A DNA stretch of 56,709 nt from Chara braunii (GCA_003427395.1 BFEA01000206.1:1942332-1999040); one strand, 5' to 3'; counted from the stretch's first letter, positions 38,760-50,633 are shown. The notes: a model not told the origin generated them from the sequence alone. Made by a program: numbers and translations.

Positions 38760-40083
38760 ATCAGCCAGGGGACACAAAATGATGAAGATGTCTTCAAAGA
38801 GAGTAAAAGGAAACGATTCCCTTCTGTTCTATCAGGGAGCTATACATCACAACCTTTTCAGGCAACTGGGTTCACTGCTTCCATACGCCAAACTCAGTAT
38901 GCCCCACATGATACAACAACAGACAATGCCGACCGCGCACCACCAGGCAATGTCAATAAACAGTCAAAATGACAATATCTGGAAATCAAGGAATGCAGCT
39001 AAATGGTTATCCAGGGGGTAGGGATCACAACAAAAACAAGACAATACATCTCCTCTCAAGAAGCGTATCAAATGCAGTTTTCACCCCTCACTTACCAAAA
39101 TGTTTACCCACAGCAACTCCATAGTGATGGGGGGGAAACCACTCGAGGACCTGCACAACTGGGGGATAAGCAGTCTCAGCTTTTGCATGTTCTAGGCCAA
39201 AATAACTCACATCCCCACCAACAACATTCCCAATTGCTCTAGGAGGAACGAGCCCCAGAGAGAATGCCAGAGAAGGAAAAGTGCACAGAAGATAAGATAA
39301 TGCATGATCAAGAATAAATTTTTACTGAAGAAGAAAGAAGATGAGAGCAAAACTTGAAGAATCAAAGTGTTCACCCAGATAAAGGGGAGAAGTCCAACAA
39401 ACAACAAAAGGAAACATGGGCACAAAGAGTAAGATCGACACTCCAGGACAAGATACTAAATGTAATTAGGACAGCTATAGGTCCTCCTGGAACACCAACA
39501 GAGGAATTGAAGATCCAACTCATAAATCTCTCATCAGCAAGGGCTTACTTTCTCACCCTTTTTCTCCTCCTTTCTGAACAGAAAATAATAAATCAAGGAG
39601 GAAAAAAAACTCTGATGAAATCATACCCGCAGATAAATTACCACATAGGGATGCGGTATATATGAAACATGCCAGTAATTGGATATTCTTTAATGAAAAT
39701 GCAAAAAGATCTACAAATAACAAAATGAAATAGATCTGTAAAAGACTAGAACAAATGAAGGACAATACTGAGGTGGTTGCTCAATTTTTTCTCATTCAGT
39801 CAATCTCCCCGACAGTCTTCACAGTTCTCTGCCTTTTTGAAAATGATAAAAAAATGATGGACAGTTGGGAAAAGTTAATCCGGGGTAACTCACAAGTTAT
39901 AATTTATCCAAGTTTGCCTAAGAAGAATTGCCTGGATGAAAGAAGAGATCAGCTAATAAGGGACTTTTATAAGGTAGAATTGAGACATATTCCAATAAAA
40001 GTATAGGCTGCCTTTGTACACGACTTTGGACAACAGTTCAAAATAGTTGATTTCATTGATCCACCCTCAGCCTGTGTGTCCGA
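38760..40083 (+). pseudogene. LINE B, ORF1 first part (gag-like)
   Basis: Decayed coding with many stops. The best part is DEIIPADKLPHRDAVYMKHA (about 39615-39675), continuing to 40005 through VAQFFLIQSISPTVF, MDSWEKLIRGNSQVI and DERRDQLIRDFYKVELRH. Coding-like text continues a little beyond the TAG to about 40083, where repeat DNA starts. The C-terminal part resumes at about 41835. Assignment to ORF1 rests on the zinc knuckle found there. Confidence 0.5.
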
Positions 40084-40084
40084 A

Positions 40085-41830
40085 ACTCGATTCAACGGGG
40101 GTTTCCCGTTGAAAGGTTTAACGACCGTTGAACCCCCGTTACAACGCTGTGTTATACCGCGTTAGAACGAGGTACAATGCGGCCCATGAAAATTGTTTTC
40201 GCTGGAAAAAAAAATGGGGGTGTAGATTTTTTTGCGCTCTACATCCCCATATTTTTATTTTTATTTTTTGAGCATTTAAACTATTTAAAAAAAAATCAAA
40301 AACCTAACCAGACTCAAAACACATCGATTTTTATTTTTTTTTTACATGTATTACCCGAAAAAGTAAGGAGATATTGGTTTCCCTCCTCCTCTCCTTAACA
40401 CTAGGCTTGGTACAAAGGAAGTTTCCCGCCAACATCTTTTCAATCCATTAGGGGTATGGTCAACCCCAAACGAGAGTGGGGTCGGCCATAGGTCCACTGG
40501 ATAGAAGATTTTAAGTACTTTGTTTGTTGTTGTGCAATTATCTCATTGGGCGGAGCCCTCCTTTAATCACGGAGTGTATGAAGGGCGTTAGGATCACTGC
40601 TGACAGAAGTTGATTTTATTCCAGAAAATGTAGCAGTTACTTTGTTCACTATTGTTGCAACCACCAACATGAGATCATTTGTGACCTGATGGTTGGGAAA
40701 CACTCTGTCGTAATTTCAGGTGGGAGGTCTCTGTTTTGTTTTTTTTTTCCGATCCTCCTGTTTTTTCAACCCATAAATTCGTAATGAACCTGTCAGCCCG
40801 CTGCCACTCAGTGTCACACCGGATTGTCCACATTCCTATCCGACTGCTAATGGGACCATGCTTCTAGGGTTTGGTCCCACCTACAACATTGAGTTTTCTC
40901 AACGTTGAGCTTTCTATCACATGTCCCATGGTGGGACGGACCTCTGCGGTTGATGTATTGCGAATCTAATGATACGGAAACACAGGAGAATAACCTATTA
41001 GATTTGGTCATTTTGTAGATTTTTTATTCGACGTGAAATCCGTTTTGTAGTATGTTTCGACCCTTTTGGTTTGGGTGGGAAACCATTTTCCATTGAGAAA
41101 ACTACCCTACCGAGGGTAGGGTACATTTTTCAATTGCGGTGCCTTTCCTTTTTTTTGTTTTTTAAGACATCATTACATCATGAAACGGAGGAACTCTAGC
41201 AGCTGTGTTTGGCTCTCTAGCATCGAACTCGTTTCCTTCATTGGGCAATTAATGCATTTGGCCATCCACGTTGTCCCTATCCATTTTACAAACGGTGACC
41301 TTTTGTCCCCTCACCCCAGGGAGTATCCCTTTTACACGGAGACATTCCAGACATATTTCATTTCTCCAAGTTACGTTATCAAAACTAAGGAGAAAACTCA
41401 GAAAAGTTGTTTCTATAATTTTTTTTTTTTTTTTTCTAATTTATTAATGCCAAAATGGCGTCACACCATTGAGTTTTCTGAACTCAACAACGGTAGGTGG
41501 GACCAGACCCCTGGACTTTGTAGTTAGAGTTAAAAAAAAAAATAAAAAAAAAATGGACGGGATTCAACGGGATTCAACGGGGATTCAACTATTCAACGAT
41601 TCAACAGGGATTCAACGAGATTCAACGGGATTTAACGGGATGAAAATTTATTTTGCTCCACGTGCGTCCAGCGACGTGTCTGGCGCCCAATGCGCCCTCC
41701 CCGTTGAACAATATTCAACGAGGAGGGACCGTTGTACTATTCAACGAGGATTCAACGGGCCCCCGAGGGCTATTCAACGGGTACAACTGCGTTGAAAGTT
41801 TTTTGTTGCACGTTGAATAGACACATAGCT
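40085..41830. mobile_element. Insertion in LINE B ORF1 with TTCAACG repeats at both ends
   Basis: The left end (40090-40145) has CGATTCAACGGGGG, CCCGTTGAAAGG and CGTTGAACCCCCG. The right end (41560-41825) has about ten copies of GGGATTCAAC-type units and ends GCACGTTGAATAG. The interior is mostly T/A-rich and non-coding, with a nested TIR element (40865-41513). LINE coding lies on both sides, which suggests an insertion into ORF1. Confidence 0.55.
40865..41513. mobile_element. Non-coding TIR element (about 650 bp)
   Basis: The left end CTAGGGTTTGGTCCCACC..TAC and the right end GTAGGTGGGACCAGACCCC..TG are inverted, with a perfect 12-bp core GGTCCCACCTAC. The sub-terminal text CATTGAGTTTTCT is present at both ends in direct orientation. 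No transposase. Confidence 0.65.
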
Positions 41831-41834
41831 CCCA

Positions 41835-42560
41835 ACCCGTGTAGCAAAGAGGGATGATTACCTTATGTTGACCTTGGATTTACAAAAGGAAGAACCATTT
41901 TCAATGGATGATATAATTCCTTACAAGATGGGAGAGAGAGTCTATCAAATTCATACAGCTCATAAATTCAGACCCTGGTGCTTAAAATGCAAAGCATACG
42001 AGCATTTAAACATGGAGTTCGCCTGCCCCCTACACCCCCAACATGCGATGCTTACAGAACAGAAACTGAACAAAGATCCGTTGCGACCACATCGTTGGAT
42101 ACCAGGGGTACCAGATCATGGGTGTATAGTGATGAGTCAAACTCTATTGGAGTGTCAATAGGATGGTACTGGGAAGGTAAAAGTGACCATCGCAAAACGC
42201 CCCACCCGCCTGCTGACTAGGTGCCTCCACATCATGTCCAACATCAGTCTCAACAACCTCTACACAGTAATCGAGGTAAGCAAGTGAATCAGGGCACCCA
42301 GGGACATCAGATTCATCAACACAACAGACAGAGTCGGCCAGTTCAGAAGAATCAACAAAACCAGCAAAACCAGATAAACCAGCATAACTAGGTTCACAGA
42401 GTATCCCACGAGCATACGCAACCAAAACAAACCAGACAACATACATCAAAGGCTGAAGCGGTGGGAAGCTCTTCTAAACTAAAATCGCTTGAGGAAAAAG
42501 GAAAAACAGATAACCATTTTCGGAGTACCAAACATATAGGACCGTTTCCATAAGCATATC
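41835..42560 (+). pseudogene. LINE B, ORF1 second part: zinc knuckle and Gln-rich tail
   Basis: The frame at 41865-42161 includes SMDDIIPYKMGERVYQIH, then CLKCKAYEHLNMEFAC (C-x2-C-x4-H-x6-C, a zinc-knuckle variant) followed by PLHPQH. After a frame change it becomes Gln/Asn/His-rich (about 42250-42460: NQGTQGHQIHQHNRQ, QKNQQNQQNQ), interrupted by a TAG, then EKGKTDNHF. This is the usual order for these ORF1 proteins. Confidence 0.65.
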
Positions 42561-42619
42561 TCCAATAAAGAGCCAAATTGGGTAATCAGGAATGGAGGAA
42601 ACCCTAGGTTGATGGATAC

Positions 42620-43985
42620 ATCATCAGGGAGTTAGACCACCAGAAACGCCTCGCATTAAATGGCTTCCTTTAGGCAAAGCAATAAGGGTCCTAGGCATAT
42701 CGCTATCAGCTGAAGGGAAGCCCACAATTAAGAACGAAATTATCTTCCAAAGTACCCACCAAATTAGAATTATGAAAAAACAAACACACATCGATAATGG
42801 GTAGAGCCTTGGTAACTAACATGTAATTTTAGCCTCGATTTGGTATAAGTCAGCTATTTGGGCCTTAAACAAGAAATTGACAAAGTCTCTTCATCATCAA
42901 CTTAGGGTCTTCCTGTGGAGAGGCAACCATGACTGTAAAAATGTCATTAGTAGAGTAGCATGGTCCTCAGTCATCCAACTCAAACCCAAAGGGGTTTAGG
43001 AATCATTGAATCAGATCCCTTTCTCCAAGCTATGCGCCTCTCAATTCAATGGATCAAAAAATTATTACTCTACCCTCAAACTCCATGGCGAGGTCTGGAT
43101 TTGGAGCAATTAAAAAGATTGGCCCCCCAGACAAACGAGTCTACAGATCCAACTATGTGGTTAGAAAATAGGAACTGGTTCATCCCAAAAGGCATAACCA
43201 ACAATATAAACCAGCAACACATGACAAACAAGGAGGCAAGCAGAAGAGATATCAGTAATGATTCCTTCTGATCAACTCTCCCAAAAGCATGGAGGAAGTT
43301 CCCCCTCCCGAGCAAACACTATCCCCAGTGATAGGAAGAGATCAATTGACAACCACTATTCAACAATACCTGGACCAGAGATCCGCAAGGTGTTTCACTT
43401 CATTGTAACGACAATCCATGGAAAGGGTGGATTATAAAGGGGGTAACTCGGATCAAGGACATTTGAGATGAGACCTCCCTTAACTGGATTTCCCCACAAC
43501 TCCTCCATAAGAAGCTCAAACACTGTCATCAAATACAAAACAATCTAGACAGAATAGTGGAACTGATTCTCATCGAGTGGGTCAGAATTCTCAAGAAAGG
43601 GAGGAAATTCCAAGAAGGCGACTGGGTCGCTATTACGGAGAATCCACAGAAGATAGGTAACGTCCTTCTTATATCCTTTAATCACTCTCTATGAAGTATG
43701 TGAAGATAAGGTAATAAACCTTAGTAGCAACACAGTCCCTATAATTTGGGTCCCTATGAATAAGATCTTCAGAATCAGAGTTTTACCAAGGGATGCTCAG
43801 TCATGTCTCGCGTTCAGACCTTCTACACCTATCTTGGACCTCCCCATAGACCCAGCATGTTGTACATGGGGGACCAAGGATAATCTCAAGGGGGGTTTTG
43901 GTAGAAACGTATCACCCTCTCACTGAAGTCAACTTATCGGATTATTAGACCACAAATAAATATGAAGGATAGGGTATTAACTTGG
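42620..43985 (+). pseudogene. LINE B, ORF2 RT connection region
   Basis: Conserved phrases include GGLGIIE-like text in frame at 42960-43271 (PKGFRNH in one frame, RGLGIIESDPFLQAMRLSIQ in the other), WIKKLLLYPQTPW, and later EFYQGMLSHVSRSDLLHLSW-like remnants. Stops and shifts abound. Coding text ends near 43985 and resumes at about 47420, so LINE B is split again. Confidence 0.6.
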
Positions 43986-44376
43986 GTAGCATAGCAATTC
44001 CGGCCGGATTAATTAACCGGAACATCCGACCTTATCATCTGGCATCGTGTTTATCCAGAATTCCGGATAAACCGGAAAAAAGGCAAAAAAAAACGGAAAA
44101 AAAAAGTATGGGGTATTTGTGCAAAGTACAGAATGCCTAAGGTATGAGCCTCTGATGATTTTGGCTCAAAACCGTTTTTTCAACTTTTGGCCATTCGATG
44201 GTTTTTTTTTTTTTTTTTTTTTTTAATCAATTAATCAATCAAATTGATTGACTGATTGATTGATCGTTCGATTGCTTGCTTGCTTGCTTGATTGATTGAC
44301 TGACTGATTAGGAAGAAAATAAAAATGGCACGGCATGGCATGACATCCTTCCCCCCTAACCCCCCTTTTGCCTTTT

Positions 44377-44705
44377 CTTCCTCCTCCTCCTCTTCTTCGT
44401 CCTCCTGCCTCTTGCCATCTTCCTCTCCCTCCTACTCCTCCTCCTCCTCCTCCTCGTCCTCCTTCTCCTCCTCTTCTTTATCCTCCTCCTTCTCGCCCTC
44501 CTCCTCCTCCTCCTCCTCCTCCTCCTCCTCCTCGTCCTCCTTCTCCTTGTCTTCGCCCTCCTCCTTCTCGCCCTCCTCCTCCTCCTCCTCCTCCTCTTTT
44601 TCGTCCTCCTCCTTCTCGCCCTCCTCCTCCTCCTCCTCCTCCTCCTCCTCCTCCTCTTCATCGTACTCCTTCTCGCCATCCTCCTCCTCCTCCTCCTCGT
44701 CAACG
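44377..44705. repeat. (TCC)n polypyrimidine tract
   Basis: About 330 bp of TCC/TTC triplets on the plus strand, nearly free of purines. Confidence 0.95.
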
Positions 44706-44809
44706 AACGATTTGCACGTTTGTGTTGCAACCAGCTCCCCGACTTTTTTTTTTTTTTTTTTAATCAATCAATCAATCTATCAATCATATAAAAAAAAACG
44801 AAAAGAAAA

Positions 44810-44887
44810 AATCCAATCGAATCAGTCGATTCGATTGGATCTTGATCAATATCAAGATCCAATTGAATCGATTGATTTAATTGGATT
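44810..44887. repeat. Hairpin 1 in fold-back insertion
   Basis: A near-palindrome of 78 bp centred on ATCTTGATCAATATCAAGAT, with arms of AATCGAATC-type text, flanked by A-run and T-run and by (AATC)n and (ATTG)n. Confidence 0.85.
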
Positions 44888-45026
44888 TTTTTTTTCAATT
44901 TTTTTTTTTTATTGATTGATTGATTGATTAAAAAAGAAAAGGGTTCGGGGGTCGGGCACTCGACAACTGTCGTCAATTAATCAATCAATCAATCAATCAT
45001 GTATTAAAAAAAAAATGGAAAAAAAA

Positions 45027-45099
45027 ATTCAATCAAATCAGTCGATTCAATTGGATCTTGATCAATATCAAGATTCAATCGAATCCACTGATTCGATTG
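45027..45099. repeat. Hairpin 2 in fold-back insertion
   Basis: Same centre ATCTTGATCAATATCAAGAT and similar arms as hairpin 1, again between an A-run and a T-run. A T-run plus (ATTG)n block follows twice (45100-45165 and 45330-45420), indicating an internal duplication. Confidence 0.85.
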
Positions 45100-45366
45100 T
45101 TTTTTTTTTTTTCGTTTTTTTTTTTATATGATTGTTTGATTGATTGATTGATTGATTGATTAATAAAAAAAATGGGTTCAGGGGTTGGGTAGCAGGCGAG
45201 GATGGTAGAGGCAAAATTGTCTGCCTCCTTCTCCCCTCACTTCGTGCCCTCCTCCCGTGACCCCCCTTTCGCCTCGTCCTCCTCCCTTTCCACCTTCTTC
45301 CTCTTACTCTCGTACTCCTCCTGATTCGATTGTTTTTTTTTTTTCGTTTTTTTTTTTATATGATTG

Positions 45367-45420
<54 letters not shown>

Positions 45421-45524
45421 AAAAAAAAAAGGGTTCAGGGGTTTGGCAGCAGGTGAGGATGGTCGAGGCAAAATTGCCTGCCTCCTGCTCCCCTCACTTC
45501 GCGCCCTCCTCCCGTGACCCCCTT

Positions 45525-45835
45525 TTCGCCTCGTCCTCCTCCCTCTCCACCTTCTCCCTCTTACTCTCCTACTCCTCCTCCTCCCTCTCCTCCCCGTCCT
45601 CGTCCGCCTCTTCTTCATCGTCCTCCCTATACTCCTGCTCCTCCTCCTTCTCCACCTCCTCCTCCTCTTCGTCCTTTTCCTTCTCGCCATCCTCCTCCTC
45701 CTCCTCGTCCTCCTCCTCCTCCTCTTCCTCCTCCTCCTCCTCCTCTTCCTCCTCCTCCTCCTCCTTTTCTTCGTCCTCCTCCTTCTCGCCATCTTACTCC
45801 TCCTACTCCTCGTCAACGAACGATTCAATCCTCCT
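45525..45835. repeat. (TCC)n polypyrimidine tract, second
   Basis: TCC-rich tract followed by AACGAACGATT, as after the first tract (44700). A shorter related piece lies at 45220-45320. Confidence 0.95.
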
Positions 45836-45917
45836 CCATGTTTTGATCAATCAATCAATCAATCAATCAATAAAAAATAAAAAAAAACGAAAAGAAAATC
45901 TAATCTCATCGAAAAAA

Positions 45918-45995
45918 TAATCCAATGGAATCAGTCGATCCCATTGTATCTTGATCAAAATCAAGATTCAATCGAATCGAATGATTTGATTGGAT
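45918..45995. repeat. Hairpin 3 in fold-back insertion
   Basis: The centre ATCTTGATCAAAATCAAGAT has diverged AATC arms. An (AATC)n run follows at 46078-46165. Confidence 0.8.
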
Positions 45996-46075
45996 TTTTT
46001 TTCCATTTTTTAAATTGAAATATTGATAAAAAAAAAAGAAAAAGGGTCCGGGGACTCGGCAGTGGATGACGATGG

Positions 46076-46126
<51 letters not shown>

Positions 46127-46171
46127 ATCAATCAATCAATCAATCAATCAATCAATTAATCAATCAATAGA

Positions 46172-46284
46172 AAAGACGAAAAACTAGCATTCAATCGAAT
46201 CAATCCATTCGATTGAATCTTGATTTCAAAATCAAGATTCAGTCGAATGGATTGATTCGATTGAATACTAGTTTTTCGTTTTTT
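46172..46284. repeat. Hairpin 4 in fold-back insertion (longest)
   Basis: A near-perfect 113-bp palindrome around ATCTTGATTTCAAAATCAAGAT, with arms extending through AAAACTAGCATTC / GAATACTAGTTTTTCG. It is flanked by (AATC)n on the left and (ATTG)n on the right (46287-46335). Confidence 0.9.
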
Positions 46285-46304
46285 TTTTGATTGATTGATT
46301 GATG

Positions 46305-46336
<32 letters not shown>

Positions 46337-46385
46337 TAAAAAGAAAAAAACAAAGGGTCGGGGGGCTAGGCGGCGGGTGAGGGGG

Positions 46386-46935
46386 GTCGAGGTGAGCCTC
46401 GACCCGGTCGAGGAGGAGTAGAAGGAGGAGGAGTAGAAGGAGGAGGACTAGAAGGAGGAGTAGTAGAAGGAGGAGGAGGAGGAGGAGGAAAAGGAAGAGG
46501 AGGAGGGAGGAGAGCACGAGGAGGAGGTGGGGGAGGAGGAGGAGGAAGAGAAGGAAGACGAGGAGGAAAGGGTCGGCGCCGCCGAGGAGGGAGGAGAGCA
46601 TGACGGCAATGAGGAGGGGGAGGAGGAGGAGGAGGCGGAAGAAGAAGAAGTAGAAGACGAGGGGATGAGGAGGAAGAGGAGGATGAGAAGGAGGAAGAAG
46701 AGAACAAGGAGGGAGGATAGCACAACGACGATGAGGAGGGGGAGGAGGAGGAGGAGAAGAAAGAGGAGGAAGACAAGGAGGAAAGGGCCGAGGCCGATGA
46801 TGAGGGATAAGCGCGCGACGACGATGGGGAGGAAGAGGAGGAAGACGAGGGGGAAAAGGAGGCGGAGGTGGAGTGGGGTTAAGGGGGAGGACGGGCATAA
46901 CTTGGAGGAGGAGGAGGAGACTCCCGTCGATGGCG
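46386..46935. repeat. (GGA)n polypurine tract
   Basis: About 550 bp of GGA/GAA triplets with occasional breaks, in opposite orientation to the TCC tracts at 44.4 and 45.5 kb. Confidence 0.95.
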
Positions 46936-47419
46936 TTCAAGGGCGGCGGCGATGGCTCCACACCAAAGCAGCGGGGAGGCGGGGCAGCTGACCATCATCG
47001 TCGAAGCACGGGGGGGCCGAGCAGCGCGTAGCGCGGCAATGGGTCAGGGGGCCGTTGGTGGGGAGGGACGGGCAGCAGGCCACTACATTGCGCACAGTCC
47101 AAAACCGGGGCTGCACGATTTTGAATTCAAAAAAAGGCCCGATCTGGGCTGTGGATCATCGTCGATCGACGGCCCAGAGCGGGCCTTTTTTTTTCCAAAA
47201 ATGGTAGGCCGCCTTCACAATCTGAAAGCGGGAGGGTGTTCAGGCTGCCACCCTCTACCCCGCCTGGCCCCGCCACACCCCCAAATGCGATTTCCGAGCC
47301 TTGCGCATATTTTGCGCAGACCCTGGAAAATGTACTTCCGGTAATATCCGGGGGCCTTTTTCAGGCCGGACTAACCGGATTATTCGAGGCCCGCCGGATA
47401 TCCGGAAATTCTACTTAGG

Positions 47420-47960
47420 TATTAACGAGATGGATGCAATAGCTGAACGTCAACAAGGATGAGTTGAGAGATATCAGATGGTTTAAAGAAGCTAAGATCA
47501 AACCTTCCAAGATAGCTTCCCTCCAGTGGCAAATCGAGCACCGTTGTCTCCCTACAAATGACTGGCTAATGGATAGATCCGCTCTAGAGAAAAGGGGCAT
47601 TGTTGAACCTTGGTGTAAACTCTGCAAGTCTGCATTTCCAAGCAGAAAGATCCCAGAAACGATTGAACATATATTCCTTGAGTGTCCTGGCTCAATCTGG
47701 CTATGGAGATGGTGGGACCGGATATGGGACCAATTGGAAACTAAACAAAAATGACCTTGGGGGTGGAAGGCGATCCTGCTAGAACAGTGACCCCCTGAGC
47801 TAGATGACATATTCACACAAAACCTTTTCTTCCTTGGCATAAGAGCGGTGCTCTGGGCTATCTGGCTAAGAAGAAACACCTATGAATGGGAGGAGGCCAG
47901 ATGGTCCAGAATTCACTGATTGCATAAAGCAACAGATCCAAACTCATATACAAGATCTTT
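47420..47960 (+). pseudogene. LINE B, ORF2 C-terminus with zf-RVT
   Basis: The zinc-binding C-terminal region of plant LINE ORF2: SKIASLQWQIEHRCLPTNDW, then CKLCKSAFPSR and ETIEHIFLECPGSIWLWRWW (47464-47754). The C-x2-C … H-x4-C pattern is intact. The frame continues across TGA codons at places where Trp is expected (before PWGWKAIL) to IRAVLWAIWLRRNTYEWEEA near 47900. A T-rich tract follows at 47960-47990. It belongs with LINE B by position and order. Confidence 0.75.
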
Positions 47961-48329
47961 TCTTTTCTTTTTTTTTTTTCTTTTTTTTTAACAACACACC
48001 CCCGCTAGTGATAAAGGTAATGGATCAGTCTCAAAGAAAAAATCAATTTAACTCGTCCAAAACAGAAATCACAGGAAGCAACTTTTGTTTTGCCGCCTCT
48101 TAGTGCTGCGCAAATGGCATGGCAAGCGCCGTAGCGTAAGCTGGCAGGAAAGTTGAAGATATAGTCCATACCATGGATAAATTCATGGAGAAAGGCATCA
48201 CATGTTCACTGTAGGTCTAGACGTAGATTCTTCGGAGTCGGGGGGAGCTGTAAAGTTGTCTCTTACCACTGGGCTATTTGCTGGGAACCCCTGTGACATA
48301 AAAAATTTCAAAAATTCAGCAGCAACTGG

Positions 48330-49617
48330 CTTGGAGAGAAGATTGGTGGAAAAATAGGAAGAGTGATATGGGAGGGAGCTGTGGTCGAGGAGGAACGCGC
48401 CCTGATCAGAAACTATAAGTTAAAGTTCAATGATTGGACCATGGTAGACCCATCAATCCCTCTCCGCCCGGCGCATGAATTCCCGTGTCTTTTCCCCTTA
48501 CCCCAGAATGCAATAGTACCACTGTCATGGTGTGGAATGGATACTCTTGAAGAGGAAGGGCCACTCGACAATTAAGAGCATCATTCTAAGTAAATTGTTG
48601 AAAGGCTAGTTAGGAAATGTTACTACTGGCGCTCCTTTGAGGATGAAGAGGCCTATATTCAACAAGTCCTTGGTGAGGCAACACTGCAAGTCATAGAGAG
48701 TCTGTAAGCAACACTATCTGATTCTGTTTTATTCAAGAATTTATCAACTCTCAATGTGTGGGACGCTGGACCCGCTTTGCAGCAGGTGCTGCTCCCCACT
48801 AATAGATGGAGCTTCCCAGGGAATGCTAGTGTAGTCTGCTCATATCAGCTCCCCTAGCATTAACCCAGGGTAATTTCTGTTAAAAAAAAAAAAAAAGGTT
48901 TGCCCATCAGCACCCGGAAATTGGATCCCGGAGCTTCTACGCTTACCCTAGGAGACTATGAGCCTGTGCTAAAATTAATCGTTCCCCAGTGGGTGTGGTG
49001 ACCCAGAGATGGGATGGGAGGCACCCGTGGGCTCCGCCGCTGCTAACGTCCATCGGCTATGGCAACAATTGAAGGAGCTCCCCTCCCAGAAGTATGCTGC
49101 GATCCTTTGGTCCCTGTCTTGGCTAGTCACCCCTTCTGCCGTCTGGCTAGCTAGCAAAGGAATGGAGATTAACCTGGCTTGCAGACGCTGCACGTGGCCC
49201 TTCGAGTTGACATCTCACCTGTGGTGGGATTGCCTGGCCTCCAGAAGGATCTGGAGCTGGTGGTCGGAGCATTGGAATGGTTTCTCTCAACAGTCATGGG
49301 AATGGGACAAGGACTGGGTCCTCTTGGGGCTATTACCGGATGGGATGCAGTTGTCTAGAGGACAAGGGTACGTGGTCCAGGTCTGTCGCTCGGTCATCAT
49401 CTCGGTTATCTGGGAACACCGGAACCGCTCAGTTCTCCATAACAGGGGAATGTCCGATGTGGAAACAAAGTCTCTCATCAAGTCAAGGCTCAGAAGACAG
49501 ACACAGGCAGATTGGTATCGCAAAGGGTGTGGAAGGCAATGCGTGGGCAGAAATTTCAGATGGTTTGCAGGAATGTGGTGCGTAGGCAAGTCTTGGCTTG
49601 CAAAGGTAGACGGATAG
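48330..49617 (+). pseudogene. LINE relic C, ORF2 C-terminal part
   Basis: Upstream 48330-48880 has weak coding text with stops (around EERALIRNYKLKFNDWTM, DAGPALQQVLLPTNRW). The 49009-49617 frame is open for 202 codons. It has VHRLWQQLKELPSQKYAAIL, CRRCTWPFELTSHLWWDC (zinc-binding C-x2-C … H-x4-C), ASRRIWSWWSEHW, then VIISVIWEHRNRSVLHN, typical of the LINE C-terminus. It looks younger than LINE B in this part. No poly(A) directly after the stop. Confidence 0.75.
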
Positions 49618-49976
49618 AGATATGCTCTTGGCTTAAGGAAGATAGGAGGTAACAACCTGGTACTCGGTTCTCATTGTCGCAGTAGGCTGGCAGTATCGGT
49701 GGTTTTGGACAGTGGGTGGAGTGCAGGGTGGGTCGGGAGGTGCTCCAGGGGCCGTTTAGACCCCGTTTGGCAGAAAGGTAAAACCTGTAGTGCTCAAGGG
49801 TAGGCAGAAGAGCAGAGAGCTCGATTGAATCAGAATGAGCTGAGCACAGAGTCTTTTCTCTGGATCAGATGAACTGAAGCTGGGCACTAGACTGGTGACT
49901 GGTCACCTCCGGGTTGTTTGTGAGGAATTCCCAACCTCAAAAGATTTTGATAATGGAATAACTCACCTTTTCCAGG

Positions 49977-50029
<53 letters not shown>

Positions 50030-50071
50030 AAACAACAACAACAAAAACAAAAACAACAACAACAACAACAA
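49977..50071. repeat. (CAA)n microsatellite
   Basis: CAA triplets with a few CAAAAA interruptions. The poly-Gln frame is an artefact. Confidence 0.95.
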
Positions 50072-50082
50072 TGCTGCTACTG

Positions 50083-50603
50083 GGGACCTTGTCCCACTAG
50101 CTCCGTTGAGCTAGGTCAACGTTGGGCTTTCGACGATGTGTGACTGTACACGACAACCGTTATGGAGATGCGCGTCGTCCAAGTCATCTAGCGGTCCGTT
50201 TTTAATAAAAAAAGGCAATAGAGACTATCTTTGATTTTTCTTACAACAAAAAGCAGAAGTAACTCCTTTCTCTCGAATACTACTCCCCCTATTCTCGCCA
50301 CTTTCCGTTAAGCTAGCTGTCTCCTTTTTTCAAGACAGCTAGCTCAACGACCCTCTTGTTCCCCCAAAGGGCGTTTTTTTTGGAGAAACTGTACGAGCCT
50401 CCTTCCATTTGCCATTTTTGTGCGGGATTCTGGCAACTCTTCATTTTCTGCTGTGGAAGTGCCCGTATGCCACTCCAATTGTGAAAAAAAAAAAAACAGA
50501 ACAGTTGTATTCGTGCCATTTATAAATGCATTTCTCATTTGAAATTGAATTAGAATGAATTTTTTTACCTGTCGCATAAACGGTGCAAGTGGGACAAGGT
50601 CCC
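50083..50603. mobile_element. Non-coding TIR element (521 bp)
   Basis: Perfect 16-bp terminal inverted repeats: GGGACCTTGTCCCACT at 50083-50098 and AGTGGGACAAGGTCCC at 50588-50603. No transposase inside. The TCCCACTAG text recurs in neighbouring elements. Confidence 0.8.
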
Positions 50604-50633
50604 GGTGCCGACACCCAGAAATGAAAGAGCGTC

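Larger units (their letters stand above)
43990..47415. mobile_element. Large fold-back insertion of microsatellites and hairpins in LINE B
   Basis: The left end starts near AATTCCGGCCGGATTAATT (about 43997) and the right end is near GGATATCCGGAAATT (47393-47407). The two are roughly inverted (AATT[T]CCGG…). The left interior carries TCC-rich tracts (44377-44705, 45525-45835) and the right carries a GGA-rich tract (46386-46935), that is, opposite orientation. Between them are (ATTG)n/(AATC)n runs and four hairpins. The long Ser, Pro, Arg or Glu ORFs here are artefacts of triplet repeats. No transposase. The 46950-47390 part is GC-rich and unrecognised. Confidence 0.6.

Noticed and set aside
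44325-44915. Long Ser-, Pro-, Arg- or Glu-rich ORFs on both strands
   Set aside because: They are translations of TCC/GGA triplet repeats, open in several frames at once.
46239-46961. 240-codon Pro/Leu-rich minus-strand ORF
   Set aside because: It is the complement of the GGA tract plus AATC runs; simple-sequence artefact.
49895-50143. Poly-glutamine protein
   Set aside because: It is a (CAA)n microsatellite with no supporting coding sequence on either side.
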